NCBI RefSeq assembly: GCF_022539665.2
Contig: NC_081335.1
Span: forward strand, 8,773,797-8,837,796
Source of the DNA: Daphnia carinata
Taxonomy: Eukaryota; Arthropoda; Branchiopoda; Diplostraca; Daphniidae
Length of the DNA: 64,000 nucleotides
Reading direction: 5' to 3'
Shown in pieces: positions 39,871-53,260 of this stretch (positions within the stretch are counted from its first letter, which is position 1; each line of letters starts with the position of its first letter). The notes beneath the pieces were generated by a model. It made no database searches and was not told the origin of the DNA. It saw only the letters and a program-made list of their open reading frames with translations. Position numbers and translations under genes: made by a program.

Positions 39871-42169
39871 AAAAATTACATTGGTGTAGAAGTATATATG
39901 TATGTTGTGTGTGTTGTAAATTGTATGTGTGTTTGAGTTATAATAAAATGTGTAAATGTCAATATAGTTGTGTCAATGTTTCCAGGTCTTGAAAATACAG
40001 AAAATTAAACAATTAAACATAAATCGATTCTTCTAATCCACACGGTGTTAATTCACATTAAAAAAATCGTCATTAAAATAAAACATACTCGCTTTTCAAA
40101 CGCAAGGACAGAATTGACATTAAAACACATAAAAAAGGCGCGACGAAAAAACCCAACGTGCAAAAAGATTATTTAATAATCATGAAAATTCAGTTTTTAG
40201 AGTCTACAAAGGAATGGTTGTGAGCAGCTCGATACTTACAATACAGCATATATTGTAAAGAGTTTCTTGCTCAAGACAAAGTCATTTTTTTGCAAAATAA
40301 GCTTAACCTGTTTATTGATATTAGACATTGTTACAGAGTTATGCAATGAAAAGTCAGTCCAAAAACAAGTTCATGTCACCTTTACGATCAGGACTATACA
40401 GATTAAAATACTGGTATTATACCATTTTACTGTTAAATAATGAAATAACTACAGATTTTTAAATCAATGATATTGGCAACCTGCTTATTTGCTGTAAAAA
40501 ATCATCTACCCAAATTTTATGGTTATTGTATATCCAATGATACAGTTTGTAAATATCAGCTTTTTACTACTTACAAGTAAAATGTCTTAACAATCACCAG
40601 ATTCATCGATCAACATAGTATATATAAATCCCCCCAAAACATTCTATTATTTTGTTTTTTACCTCGTTCGTGCAACAGCAATAATACCGATGCATACTTA
40701 AAACACACTTCATGGTCTATCTTTTAATTCACCGTAAATTATAATCTTTCTCAGCTATTAGTTTTAGTTACTCTTTTCTTCATTTACCATTTCTTCAGAT
40801 CCATGGCAGAATCTCTTTCGTACACATTCCAATGCTCAGTTCATTGGATAACTTTGTTATTCTGATTAATCTGTAAAAAAAGCATCACATTAATACATAC
40901 CATTTACAAATATTTTTAGAAATAAATATGCTTCTGCTATATCTTATTATGCCAATTATTATTCTCTTTTACCTAGAAATCAATACCTGCTTAAGTTGGC
41001 ACTGATAAGCCATAATCGAGGTACCATCCAACCTATTTATATACATAAAAAAAAAGGTTTAAAAATCAGATCAATAATTATCTTACAGAGTGCACACCAA
41101 ATTGGAATGAAATTCTTCTGTTTCCTTGACTGAATAGTCAAGGTGGACAACCATCCATTAAACGCCACAAGGCTGCAGCGTTTGGCCATTATATACAACA
41201 AGACTTAGTTTCGAAACTGATCTGTACATTTAGTTCCAAGATCCACCTTGCTGAAATGGAATCTACCTATAAGCAAAGCATAGGATTAAGTACGATACAA
41301 AAAAAGATACAGAAATTTAACTCACAGATCTAGTCTGTTTTTCAAAATCAAGGAGAATTTCTGTGACTTCATTTAAATTTTCTTCTGTGGTCAAGACTTT
41401 ACTTATGAACTATAGTCCCCCACTTTCGCTACACGTTCTCAAGATTCTAAAATTGTCAAATCTGGTTAAATGCCAAATATAACTTCGCCAATGTGAAATT
41501 ATCAAACATTCACCAGTATTTCTGGTTTGCTTACAAACTGTCTGCGCATAGTAAACTGAGCTTCATATGCACTTTTGCAGACATGATACAGCGTTGCAAA
41601 CCATCGAATTGGTTAAAGAAGGACTTGTCAGATTTACAGCCCCGCTTCGATCGGGTCGGGTTTTGTTGAGCGGGTTGTTTATACCTGTTGTTGGGGCAGG
41701 TTTGACGGGTTATTACCCCACCATGATTTTATCGGGTTGTCAATCGTTGTACACAACCCGATCACAAGCAACTAATTGTTTTACTATTCCTATTTTTCAA
41801 GTCCCTATTCAATATTCCAAATACACCAGTGCTTTTCCAAGAAAAGTAAAACAAAATGAATAAGTGTTTTGCAAACCTGCATCAAACAAATACTTGGCGT
41901 GTCATCTATCTAACTAACTAAACCACGAATCCCAACCCGGTGCATTAGATCGAAGACAAGCCGTTAACGAACCGTGGGGTGCAGGTGCAGTGAAATTGCG
42001 TGCTCAGTGAAAGATAAAATCATAAGCAAAAATGCTTGAAGGATAAACGAAGCAAACACATCTGTCAATCACACAAACCACAATACGAAATAAAGTGAAA
42101 GCCAATTGGGCAATACTCAACCGTACCATCTTTATTTCCGTCTCCTTAATGGGCATGAATCTCGGGACT
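39871..42169. other. AT-rich spacer, no gene recognised
   Basis: No exon, RNA gene or clear repeat is supported, apart from a stretch with repeated CGGGT motifs near 41640-41765. The 98-codon frame at 41567 has no recognisable features. Confidence 0.35.
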
Positions 42170-43015
42170 GACTCTCATCCCTCCAACGTCCTCTTAGGTC
42201 GTAATATGGACCACCCTAAATACATAAAAAAACAAATATGATTAAACACTTTAACATGTTAACATATACCTGCAACATCTATGGCGACGATTTCGTTGCT
42301 CCAGCGGCGATCCTGGATGCCCAGCATCTTCTTCGATGGTGGTAGGGCCCTCCTAAATACATAAAATCACAATAAGATCATAGTGTAAGACTTAAAAATT
42401 AACAAATAAATACTTGACAATTTTAGGCGGCGATCATGGTAACTTCAACGGCGTCCTATGGTGGGGAAGCCCTCCTAAAAACATGAAAACAAAATGAAAT
42501 CATATCGTAAAACTTAAAACATTCAATTAAATACTTGATAATTTTGGGCGGTAATTATGGTGCCTCCGAACCTCGTTGACAACTGGTCCTCTTTTGCTAT
42601 GATGAAACCCTCCTAAATAAATAAGAAAAACATGTTTAGACAATTAAACGTGTAAAACGTATACCTGAAACATACATGGCGACGATGACAGCGCCGATCC
42701 TCGATGATCCCCATCCTCTTCTATGGTGCAGCAGCCCTCCCAAATGAATAAAAACAAAATTAAATCATACTTCAAAACTTAAAACATTTAATGAAATACT
42801 TGACAATTTTCGGCGACAATCCAGGTAGCTCCGACAACGACCTTCGTGGTGGTGACGTAACCCTCCTGAATACACAAGATTTATAAAACTCTATAGTTAA
42901 GATACTAAATTTTTCATTATATACCTCAGAATCTTGGGCGATAATCCAGTGGCTGCGGGGCGATCCTCGTTGGCCAATGTCCTCTTCAGCCCCAGAGATT
43001 GCACTCCTGATTGTA
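42170..43015 (-). repeat. Tandem exon-like repeat, about 125 bp unit
   Basis: At least six diverged units spaced by 122-138 bases, anchored on CCCTCCTAAATA (for example 42349, 42471, 42609, 42735 and 42860). On the minus strand each unit reads ATGTATTTAG then GAGGG, like a splice acceptor, and several have a donor-like border at the other end. No reading frame stays open through the units, so a spliced non-coding RNA or decayed exons are more likely than a protein. Confidence 0.5.
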
Positions 43016-43729
43016 CAAAAGAGAAAAAAAAATTTTTTTTTTGAATATTTGATTAACAATAAGTATCATCTTAATTCTAACATAATCAGGTACACAAATT
43101 GCAGTTACATTGGATAAAAATTTCCTGAAACATGAAATTGATTATTAATCGTTAGTTAATGATCAGGAGGTTGTTTTGCGAAAGACGACTATGGTACATA
43201 GTTGCATAAAACAGTGAAATAAAATGCCTGAGATAGTGATGTGCAAAGGTAATGAATTGAGATGGACTATGCTTACGCCTTACTTAAAGTAGCCTTACTC
43301 TTAACTTAGCTTAGACCTACTTATCCTTAACTTATTCTACGTTTAAACTATTTCATCTAGACTAATCGTAATACCCAACAAAACAAAACCAGTGCAGAGG
43401 CTAACCCAGGTGCTGATGCAGTGCGTGATCGCTGAATCTACAATTTGTGAAAGCTAAGAGCACGTGCCAAAATTCTAAGAACCACTAGACGAGGAGTGCC
43501 AGCAACAAATCTACACTAGTGCATCGCGTGCCGGTGAACGAGCTACTGAGCTACTGAGCTTCTGGATTCTTTTTCTTCTCCCGCCCCCCTTTCCTTTGGT
43601 GTAAATGCCCGAGGTTCTTCATTTGTTTTAGGCACTTGGAAACAAATAAATATTTATTGATTAATAAAATTTATATACATCAATGATAACTTATACAGAT
43701 AAATAATTAAATTATAGTTACCCAAAAAT

Positions 43730-44640
43730 AATTTACTCGTGATTAGTTATGTACGCAAACAGAATCATTGTCCTACCAGCTATCAACGTTGCAATATTTC
43801 CTGTTGAAATTAATTAAAGTGCAATATTTCCTGTCAAATTCAAAATTTATAACAATATAAATGAACAGGTTCATACTTCCATTTTAATCAAATACTGTTG
43901 GAAGACTGGACATCTATAATAACATGTAGAAAACTATAAATTTACTGATCTTTGATGTTCATTGTTCCTAGTTAAGAATTAAAAACATACCTGTACTACC
44001 GAAGTCCTGTTATGCTAAGCCAAATTATTCTGAGCACTGAAAAACAATGATAGCTGAAAACTGCTGTGACAATGTGTTTGTAATTCTGGTCAGCCTGTAA
44101 TAAAACACAACAATTTACTTCTAATATTACAACTAAATATAGAAATGAATATGTAGAATATAAATAAAACTAGACATAGCATGCCAATTGTCCTGACACG
44201 AGAATTCCAATATTTCATGTCCCAGCTACATTCAGCGACTAAAAAGACTATTTATAATAAAAATGTAAAGGTATCATATAAAAGAATGACTCCTGCCCTG
44301 CAACCACCATTCCTTACACATCCCTACAACTATCTAAAAACAAAAAAACAAAAAAATCTCACTTGAAAATGATATGGTTAAGTTTTAACAAAACAAAATG
44401 GTTACCTATATAGTTTCTTCACTGTCATTGCTCACTCCAAAAATTGTCTCCACCTCTACATTTCTATCAAATCCTGTGGTAAGACTGGGCATCAATAATG
44501 ACATGTAGAAAACTATAGATTTACTGACCATATTGATGTTCATTGCGTCTAGTAAAGAATTTGAAACAAACCTGTGCTTTAGTTCTTCTTTCTTCATAGG
44601 TTTCTTCTCTTGGCTTAGCTTATCTTCAGGATTTTCATTC
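43730..44640. repeat. Dispersed repeat, copy A
   Basis: Shares long stretches with 46790-47880 and with pieces at 48290-48803. Markers are ATTTCCTGT, GAAAACTATAAATTTACTGA, GTAATTCTGGTCAGCCTGTA, AAAATTGTCTCC and the segment around GTTTTAACAAAAC. The frame at 44406-44642 is not kept open in the other copies. Confidence 0.65.
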
Positions 44641-45379
44641 AACGGTTAAAATTTGCTTTCGAATGCTGCAATGAAATTATTACAATAAAGATTTTCTTGG
44701 GCTCCCAAGTATTTCCGTTGTTTGAAACACCAATCCATATCAGCAAATACCAAGCTTTACCACCCTTCTCCTAATATGATATTTCAGATTCTGTGATAAT
44801 CACAAGACGGTCAATTTCTATTAACATATTATATTTAGATACATTTCCATACTAACCTCAGACCGAGAATTTCCCAACAATGTATTCTTCATCGTCCATG
44901 TCACTGAGCGGAGATGAAGTTGTTAGAATCAATTAGTCTGAATAAAAAAAATACAATCAAATTTAAACATTAAAAATTTAGTTGTAAATGTCAACTACTT
45001 GAATGGTTACTGAAGCCCAATATCTCCATTAGGCACCCTTTGGTATAACAAGGCCTTTTAAATTTCACGTAGTAAAGATGTCAGACAAAATTCTTCTGAT
45101 TTTGGGACTACCATTTGCAGTTATTTTGAATAACTTTACAAAACTGCAAGTTGACTCAGCAATACCCTGGCAAAAAAAATTACAAAATGCAAATTAAATT
45201 TTCCCTACCTACTGCTGCAAAACAAATGGTTGTTGAACATAGACACTGACATAATTTTCATTTCCGAGTCATTTCCTTGCAAACCGTGAAACAAAATGGT
45301 TTTGTACCGTGATTTAACATCCTTATTTTCTTCTGTCACAATGTTATGTGACTTAATTCATTAAAGCTGTGTTATTGAC

Positions 45380-45565
45380 CACGAGATGGCGTACCACTTA
45401 CCTCACTTCTCCCCCGCTAGATGGCGTGCCATTTAACTCACTTTTCCCTCGATAGATGCCACTGTTTGGCGTACCATTTACCTCAATTTTCCCCCAGTAG
45501 ATGTCCTGTTTGTCGTACCATTTACCTGACTTTTCCCCCCACTTTATGTCACTCTTTGGCGCACC
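45380..45565. repeat. Minisatellite, 55-60 bp unit
   Basis: About four diverged units with the core GGCGTACCATTTACCTCA followed by CTTTTCCCCC. The 64-codon frame running through it is a by-product of the repeat. Confidence 0.6.
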
Positions 45566-46789
45566 CGTTTAAACTGGTTACACCCGTTTTAACGGTAAGT
45601 TCTGCAACAAAATAAAAATATTCTTTAAATTTTAAGTGTATTTTTATATTGGACATTTTTAAAGCTCACCTCCTATTTGGCATAGACCAGTCTCGTCTCC
45701 TCACATTCCCCTGCAAAATAATAATTTAGAGAAATAAATAAAACATAATAATCACGAGTACTTGTTTAAAAGAGCCTTTTAACCATAAAAGAATGCCATT
45801 AAATTTCCAATTTAAATCAAGACTAAAACGAAGATTTGATGAAGTAAAATACAATACTTTTTACCGTAGGTGAGTCGCCATTCATTATCACGAAATTCCC
45901 AATCTAGACTAGTGTTGTTAGTCCATGTTTGCGGGCCTATTTCATTAATATCCAAATAGACTTAACCGTCAGATTGCAGGGGGGTTATGGGTTACCTATA
46001 TTAGTTCAATATTTGTTGTACTAAGGTAGAAGACGCAAAATATTAACATTCGTACAGTTTTACCTCCAAAAATGTAACACAACTATAACACCGTCGTCGA
46101 TCGATTCGCCTGTCAGGTAAGTTGAATTTATACTAAATTGCTTCATTGTGTTCTTTAATTGTTGAAACTAAGAGGATATCAACTTCGATTAAATTAGTTC
46201 TAAATCTATGTTACCAGACTAATTCTTAATTTAAATAAAAATGTTACCACTAGTATTCCATTACTATAAGGAATGAGTGTTTTCCAATCCGTGTGTGGGT
46301 AGGTGCTCAAATGTATACTCTGGCTGCCTTTCAAACTGCATAAAATGAGGTATTGAAAATTAAGTATCACTAATTATTAGAAAATATTATAGTACCATAC
46401 TGTGCTAATTTTGTCTGCTAGTTTCATCATTGCTGGTATTCATCCCGAAATCATGTACGTTAATTTACACTACTGACCTGCTACTCCTGAATGTAAATAG
46501 AAATTATTAAGCATTAAAAATTTTGTCAATCTTATCTTAACAACCTGCAAAACACTATTAAAAAGTAAGCTCTGCACATGTGAATCTACCTGATAATTTC
46601 AATGTTCTGACTTCGATCAAATATTATATAAGCAAAATTAGTTTGATCGTTGAAAGACCACCACCAAGTATCCAAATGTGTTTGTACATCTGGTCAGCAT
46701 CAACACAATCAATATTACTAAATAAATAAATACAATGATAATAAATTATACAGAAAAGTAAATAAGACATAATGACCCAGAAATAATTT

Positions 46790-48803
46790 ACAGATAAAAC
46801 TAGACAGTTAAACCCCGTTCCTGTCACAAACAGGATAATTGTCCAACCAGTTAACAGCATTGCAATATTTCCTGTAGAATATTTATTAAATATGCCATAT
46901 TTCCTGTCAAATTTCAAGATTTATAGCAATAAAAATAGAAAAGTCCCCACCTACATTTCGATCATATCCTATTGGAAAACTGGGCAGCTATAAAGACTTG
47001 TAGAAAACTATAAATTTACTGACCTTTGATGTTCATTGTTTCTAGTAAAGAATTTAAAACAGCCCTGTACTTCCGAAGTAATGTTATGCTAAGCCAAATT
47101 ATTATGAGCACTGAACAACAATGATCGCTGAAAAACTGCAAAAATTGCTGAAAAACTGCAAAAATGTGTTTGTAATTCTGGTCAGCCTGTAATAAAACAT
47201 AACAATTGTCTTATAATATTACAACTAAATATAGAAATGAATATATCAAATTTAAATACAACTAGATATAGCAAGCCAAATGTCTTAACACTACGATTCC
47301 AATATTTCATGTTCCAGCTACATTCAGCAGCTAAAGACAATTTTTAATAAAAGTGGAATGGATACAATTACCCAGAAATTAAAATCTTTGTCCAAGACCG
47401 GGCAGATGTCCTGTCACTACAATTCCAATATTCCCTATTCCAGCTCCATTCCGCAGCTAAAAAGAAAAAATTTGTAACAATAAAAAGGAAAAAGTATTGT
47501 ACTGCAAAGTAAAATGTACAAAGCTTCGACAATGAGTTTGTTATTCTTGTCAGGCTGTACTAAAACAATACTGCTACCATAATAAAACTCCTCAATCAGT
47601 AGATCTAGATAAATGATAGGTTGTACCCTCCTGCCCTGCAACCACCATTCTTTACACATCCGTAGAACTATCTAAAAACAAAAGAAATATCTCTTGAAAA
47701 TGACATGGGGAAGTTTTAATAAAACGCAAAACAAAACAGTTACCTTAATAGTTTCTTCACAGTCATCACTCACTCCTAAAATTGTCTCCGCCTCTACATT
47801 TCGATCAAATCATGTAGGAAGATTAGGCATCCATAATGACATGGAGGAAACTATAGATTTACTGACCATTTCTTGATGTTTATTGCTTCAAGTCCTTGTG
47901 TGAGTAGGTGCTGTAGTGATTACTTGGACCATCTTTCAAACTGCATCAAATGAGAAATTGAAAGTTAAGTACCACTAATTATTTAAAACATTTATAATAC
48001 CATACCATATGTTCGTTGCTACTCTTAGCTTTCATCTCTGCTGGTATTCATCATGTAGTCATGTACTTTAAGTCACATTAATAACCTGTTACTTCTAAAC
48101 GTAAATAGAAATTATTAAGCATCGAAAGTCACCTTTTCCCAACAATAAATCCAAAGTAATTACTTATCATTAGAATATTATTACAATTTCGTATTATTAC
48201 TATTATTATTTCACTTACCAATTCTTGAAATTGATGATAGTTTTCAGTCAATGTGTTTGTGATTCTTGTCAGCGTGTATTAAAACACGATACTCCTTCCA
48301 TAGGAGAACCCCTTCTCAGTGTGATATTCTGCAAATGACCAGCATTATCTACTCCAATAGCAGCCATATAGTGTCATGTCACTTGAGTAATCTAGATAAG
48401 TGATAGTTTATACAGAAATGTATACAAAACATACAATTACCATGACTCCTTGTTTGGAATTGAAAGGCTGTTCAACTGCTGATTTTCAAACTCACGGTGT
48501 TGGCGACTAAGTTATTATCCTAGAAATAATCTACAGATGAAATAGACACAATGTTTATGTCCACACAGAGGGATGTTTAATCGTCCAACCAACCAGATGT
48601 CCTGATGCTAAAATTCCAACATGTTCTGTTCCAGCTACATTCAGCGGCTAAAATGACAAAAATTAAAGCAATAAAAATGGAAAGGTATTGTATAAAGGAA
48701 TGGCTCTAATGACCTTCAACCATCATTCTTCACACATTGTTACAGCTACCTAAAAACAAATTAAATCTCACTTCAAAATGGCACAGGAAAGTTTCAACAA
48801 AAC
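46790..48803. repeat. Dispersed repeat, copies B and C
   Basis: Further copies of the repeat seen at 43730-44640, with local duplications: the segment AGTTTCTTCAC...AAATTGTCTCC occurs near 47750, and GTCAGCCTGTAATAAAACA near 47185. The rightmost copy is cut at 48803 by the inserted transposon and continues at 53252. Intact copies in this region show the empty insertion site. Confidence 0.6.
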
Positions 48804-48811
48804 GGTCAACC

Positions 48812-48950
48812 CTATTGCCATGTCAGCCTGACATGGCAATAAGATACGAAATGGCTATTGCCATGTCAGGTTGACATGGCAAATTCGCCTACCACGGCTA
48901 TTGCCATGTCAAATGTAGTTACATACACTTGATGTCAAGGGTATATATAT
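48812..48950. repeat. Left terminal inverted repeat
   Basis: The first 60 or so bases match the right end in reverse with about one mismatch. They contain a near-perfect internal palindrome of TTGCCATGTCAG. Weaker similarity continues through CCACGGCTATTGCCATGTC and the GATGTCAAGGGTATA segment. Confidence 0.8.
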
Positions 48951-49310
48951 TAATGTCTTTGTTTATATATATTTACATAATATTAATTGTAATATAATTT
49001 GCAACTCTCCTTAAAGTGTTATAAAATTAAATGGTTATATTGTGTTCATCTGCAGATATATGTTTTTTTTTCCATATTTTCGCTGACCTTTTTATATATA
49101 ATGTATTATTTACCGATTTGTAAATATTAAGGAAAAGTTAACTTTTTAGGGACAGCAGGACAATTCCACCTGCTTTAACGAAGTCACAACGATGTTCATG
49201 ACGTATCAATAATTCAGCAGACGCTTTAGTCACACGGTAAATATGTTTCCTTAGTGGTGTATTCAGTCATAATATTTTTCGTTTCAACTTAGCAAATTTA
49301 AAAAACATTG

Positions 49311-51596
49311 TCACAGTGTAACTAATGCACGACAATTGGAACACTTAAAGTATTTGGCCAAGTCAGATTGTTTCGTAATATTTTCACAAGCCCAGTGACA
49401 CCACTCCAGGCAACTATCGCAGAGCACGACATTGGGTGTGGTTTTGTTAATATTTTTCTTACATTCACCACACTTGTATTTAGGATGTTTCTTCTTAAAA
49501 TCAACTGCAAGGAAGTATTATATTAAAGATTACTTTTGTTCTAATAAATAACATGTTTACTGCTAACTTACTCAAGCTTATTGTTGCTATCCAGGCTTCC
49601 TCCGTAAATAATTTTTTAAATTTAGGAAGTTCTACAGTAACGTCTTCTTCTGTGACTGCGCTGCTGACCATTTCAGGCATAGGGTTGATGTCGTTTTCTT
49701 CCACTAAGTTTTTAGTACGAAGAATTTCAGCAGCCTTCTCGCTGCCAATAACCCATGTCAAAAAAACTGTTTCGTTTCAAAGGTATGTTAAATTAATTTT
49801 ATTTTTTAATTTACTTATTACATGTCTTAGCTCTAGATTTCTCAGTTGCTGATTTGGTGGTAAATCTGGCAGGTGTAATTTTATAGTTATCGAGTCGCTT
49901 TGTTTTTCTTGGGCACCCGGCTCTTGGCTTGAAGTTTGGCAGCTTCAGTTCAGCCAACTCAACATCTTTGATTTTTCTTTTTTTCGCTTGATCAGTTGCT
50001 ACCACGTCGTCTGGAGCTGGATCAACTGCCACATGAGCAGTTGCAGGAATTTCAGCCGCCGCAGGCGTTTCAGCAAACGCAGGAATTTCTGTGGTACCAG
50101 GAATTTCAGCAGACGCGGGAATTCCACTAGACGTAGGATTTTCCATAAAGTCGCGGAAAAAATCATCTTCTTCCATTTCTGTTATGACTTCCTGCAATAG
50201 TGAATCCGTCGAATCCACTATAAATCCTACTTCATTGATCTTTTCAGGATCTTCATTCATCATGGGTAAGCATTCTGGACTAGGCTGGCCAACTGAAATG
50301 AAATAGTACAATTAATATAATTGTTTAAGTATATCTCATAACATTGCACTAACTAATGTTTACCTTCAACTATAGTGACAACTTTATGGCTTTTTATTGC
50401 TTCGTGAAGCTGTTGCATTAAGCGAAGATACCCCTTAAACTCCGGCAGAGGCAAATCTTGCATTGTATTTGCGAGCGAACGTGCCAGTAAATTCGCTTCG
50501 CAAAACATTTCTTCTCTGGTGTATGAGGTTTTATTGAAATTTCTCCTGGAAATCATTGGAGAACTTAAATTTTCAGGTGAAGTGTTTTCAGGATAATCTT
50601 CCTATAAAAAAAGTAAGTGTAATATTGATAAGGTTGATTATTATTGAAATCGATAAAATTTTACCGCTTCGGTTGCTTCTTTAAGCCAGCGTTGATTATA
50701 TGCTTGCACAGGTAATTCTTTTTTCTCTTGCAGGGCAACGAAAAGAATGTGACGGCAGGGTAATCCATACCACGTTGAGAAGGTGCAATTGCATTCGTTT
50801 AGTGTCTCGGAAACTTGGTACGTGTTGGAGCATGATGCAATCTTATACGCCGAATGTTCCTGTAATTTACTTTGAGGTAACGTTTAAGAAAAATTTATAT
50901 TTTTTTAACAATACCTTATATGCAGTATAGGATGTCTTTGGCAAATAAAGTTCCTCTTCAACAAGTTTTGCTGCATAAGGTGTGAACTTCTCAAACACTC
51001 TGCACAGGATGGGATGCGGCTTCCTCGTAACGAAATTGATGCTACACGTCAACGTTCTTTTATTCCGGTCATCAAGGCGGAGCAGAACTATGTCTAGAAG
51101 AATTTGTATTAGTTCCGGGAAGCGAACTTGTCGATGTTGTAAGTTTCTTTTTATCGTAGAATGGAATCTGTTCAAAAAATAAATTTTAAAATTTTTCTTT
51201 TTTACAGGAAGAGTATTGTAATTATGTGAAAATGGTAATACCTTTCAAGGCTATTTGTAGTATTATTTCCCATACCGAATAGAGAAAGGCGGTAACACAT
51301 CGCCCACAGCTCTGGTGCTTTAAACCAGTAAGTGGCAAAATAGTCACCGAGTCCGTCGTGTTCTATTGAGGTAATTTTATAAATTAGCATCACATAATTA
51401 AGTAACATTTATAATTTTTCTTACCAATATTGCAGAGCTCATACGATTTGTATATTAAGTCCTCTTCAGAATGGGAATACACCGCGGCTCTGAATGCTTC
51501 GTATATCTCCTCCCTTTGGTCCAGCAATAGTTGTGCTTTTTCCATCTTGGTACTGCTGGAGAGAGTAAGTTTGATCGCCTTCTTTGGTTTCTTCAT
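49311..51596 (-). CDS. Transposon protein with SWIM and PHD fingers
   Basis: Eight minus-strand exons join in phase to 612 residues: 51596-51425, 51362-51242, 51167-50915, 50859-50665, 50601-50364, 50292-49822, 49766-49572 and 49504-49311. Residues about 75-105 read YWFKAPELWAMC then NNTTNSLERFHSTIK, like the end of Mutator-type transposases. A SWIM zinc finger follows (Cys205, Cys207, Cys217, His219 in CNCTF...LPCRH). The middle is acidic and Ala/Pro-rich with EIPA repeats, then basic. A PHD-type finger (about 560-605: KCGEC, LCDSC, WCHWAC, KCSNC) ends the protein. The N-terminal catalytic half seen in complete transposases is missing upstream, so this is a truncated transposase or a domesticated-like DNA/chromatin-binding relative. 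The ATG at 51596 is the first available; an upstream exon is possible. Confidence 0.7.
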
Positions 51597-51749
51597 TTGG
51601 ATTAACAATTAACATAATTGAAATCACTTTACTTAAACGAAATGATTACTTAACTAACCTTTAATGTTTTAAACAGCTACGAATGTAACATTGAATTCAC
51701 AGCCACGGCAATCATATTCGGCTAATGCTCCGGTTTTAAAAGCTAAACA

Positions 51750-51951
51750 CTAAACAAGTTCTTTCAGCTCTCTACACTGTTTTGGGCCCCAGTTGAGAAT
51801 GTTGTTATTAGAATGCATGTAACAATTTCCAGAAATTACGAATGTTACACGTGGGACTTCACAGAAATTTCCAGTATAGGTATCTTCGTCTTTTGTTTTG
51901 TTACACAAGGATTTACCGCAGTTGCAAGTTCCACGGCCAGAAAACACTGTA
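51750..51951 (-). pseudogene. Orphan Cys-rich exon in transposon
   Basis: An acceptor (TTTCTACAG) at about 51952 is followed by an open stretch containing GTCNCGKSLCNK, NFCEVPRV and GNCYMHSN, ending in a stop at 51750. It has no ATG of its own. It may be the last exon of a second transposon gene or a remnant of the lost N-terminal half. Confidence 0.35.
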
Positions 51952-52126
51952 GAAAGATTTGGATGTCACGTATTATAGAGAATAATGATTAACAGGAATA
52001 TTACTTGCACCCTGGGCTATTTCAGAATCATAACAAGTTTCTTGGCTTTTAGAACATTTAGTTTGACAACTGTTACCCTATTCGACAAACAGTCATTAAG
52101 TTGCGTGTCTAGTAAGATAGTATGGT

Positions 52127-52445
52127 ATTCCTATGGCATGGCTTTTTGTATTCGTATGGCATGGCTTTTGGTTTTCGTATGGCATGGCTTTTCTTATTCG
52201 TATGGCATGGCTTTTGGTTTTCGTATGGCATGGCTTTTGGTTTTCGTATGGCATAGCTTTTCGTATTCGTATAGCATGGCTTTTGGTCTTCTTATCGCAT
52301 GGCTTTTCGTATTCGTATGGCATGGCTTTTCGTATTCGTATAGCATGGCTTTTGGTTTTCGTATGGCATGGCTTTTCGTATTCGTATGGCATGGCTTTTC
52401 GTATTCGTATGGCATAGCTTTTGGTATTTGTCTGGCATGGCTTTT
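52127..52445. repeat. 24-bp minisatellite inside the transposon
   Basis: About 13 units of GTATGGCATGGCTTTTCGTATTC or close variants. Because the unit length is divisible by three, all frames stay open or closed together, which gives long repetitive frames on both strands. I do not regard these as genes. Confidence 0.85.
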
Positions 52446-53067
52446 GGCTTTTGATAGTTTTCCACAATTGGAAAACTATCAAAAACAGGATTTCGATCAA
52501 TTGATCCAACAATGTATCTAACAATGTAAATAACAATCTAAAAATGTAAGTGACGCCATTAATGGCTTCACTTTTCAGCCCATGAACCGGGCAAAAGCAG
52601 CATTCCTCCATTTAACTGAACCAGAGCAAAAAATGGCATTCTAACTCAACTGAACAATAAAGAAGACTGAGAACAAAGGGTGACGCTATGCTTAAACGTT
52701 GCCAATTCGCAAAATTAAAAAAAATTTTTTTTTAAATTCTGTCTGCCTCATAGCAGACGAAAACAAGCTGGAGGTTTCAACTACTCAACTATCTTCTCAA
52801 CTATTTCAACATTTACTTGAGGAATTTCTGCAAATAGAGAATTTTTAAAATGTAACTAGAAACACAATCGTATAATTTATTATTATTCCAAAATAGAGAT
52901 ATATGTGTATATAACATACCCTTGACATTAGGGGTATGCAATTTCATTGCAAATACTGAAGGTTTTAAATGCAAATAAAAGCATTATCGTATCATTTATT
53001 ATTATTTAGAAATATTGATATATATATATATATGGCATACCATTGGCATCAGGGGTATACAATTTCA

Positions 53068-53243
53068 TTAGACATGGCAATAGCCGTGGTGGGCGTATTT
53101 GTCATGTCGCGCCTGACATAGTAGAAATCATTGTCATTGGCCAAGAACCAATGGGGGTGGAGCAACCGTGTCCCTGCATATAGGCCTGACATGGCAATAG
53201 CCATTTCGTATCTTATTGCCATGTCAGCCTGACATGGCAATAG
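53068..53243. repeat. Right terminal inverted repeat
   Basis: The reverse complement of the left end, with about 60-70 extra bases (including GGCCAAGAACCAATGGGG) between the outer and inner matching parts. A partial duplication of the subterminal region lies just inside, near 52890-53060. Confidence 0.8.
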
Positions 53244-53260
53244 ATTTTTCGCAACAAAAC

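Larger units (their letters stand above)
48804..53251. mobile_element. Mutator-like DNA transposon, 4.4 kb
   Basis: The element lies between 9-bp direct repeats CAACAAAAC (48795-48803 and 53252-53260), the target duplication size typical of Mutator-like elements. Long terminal inverted repeats start with CTATTGCCATGTCAG on both sides. Inside is an eight-exon minus-strand gene for a SWIM/PHD-finger protein, an orphan exon and a 24-bp minisatellite. I find no DDE catalytic domain, so the copy is probably non-autonomous or rearranged. Eight bases at each outer end (GGTCAACC and ATTTTTCG) do not match each other, so the exact borders carry some doubt. Confidence 0.75.

Noticed and set aside
52096-52611. 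Frames of 94-178 codons on both strands in the 24-bp repeat
   Set aside because: They are artefacts of a repeat unit divisible by three; the products are pure low-complexity repeats.
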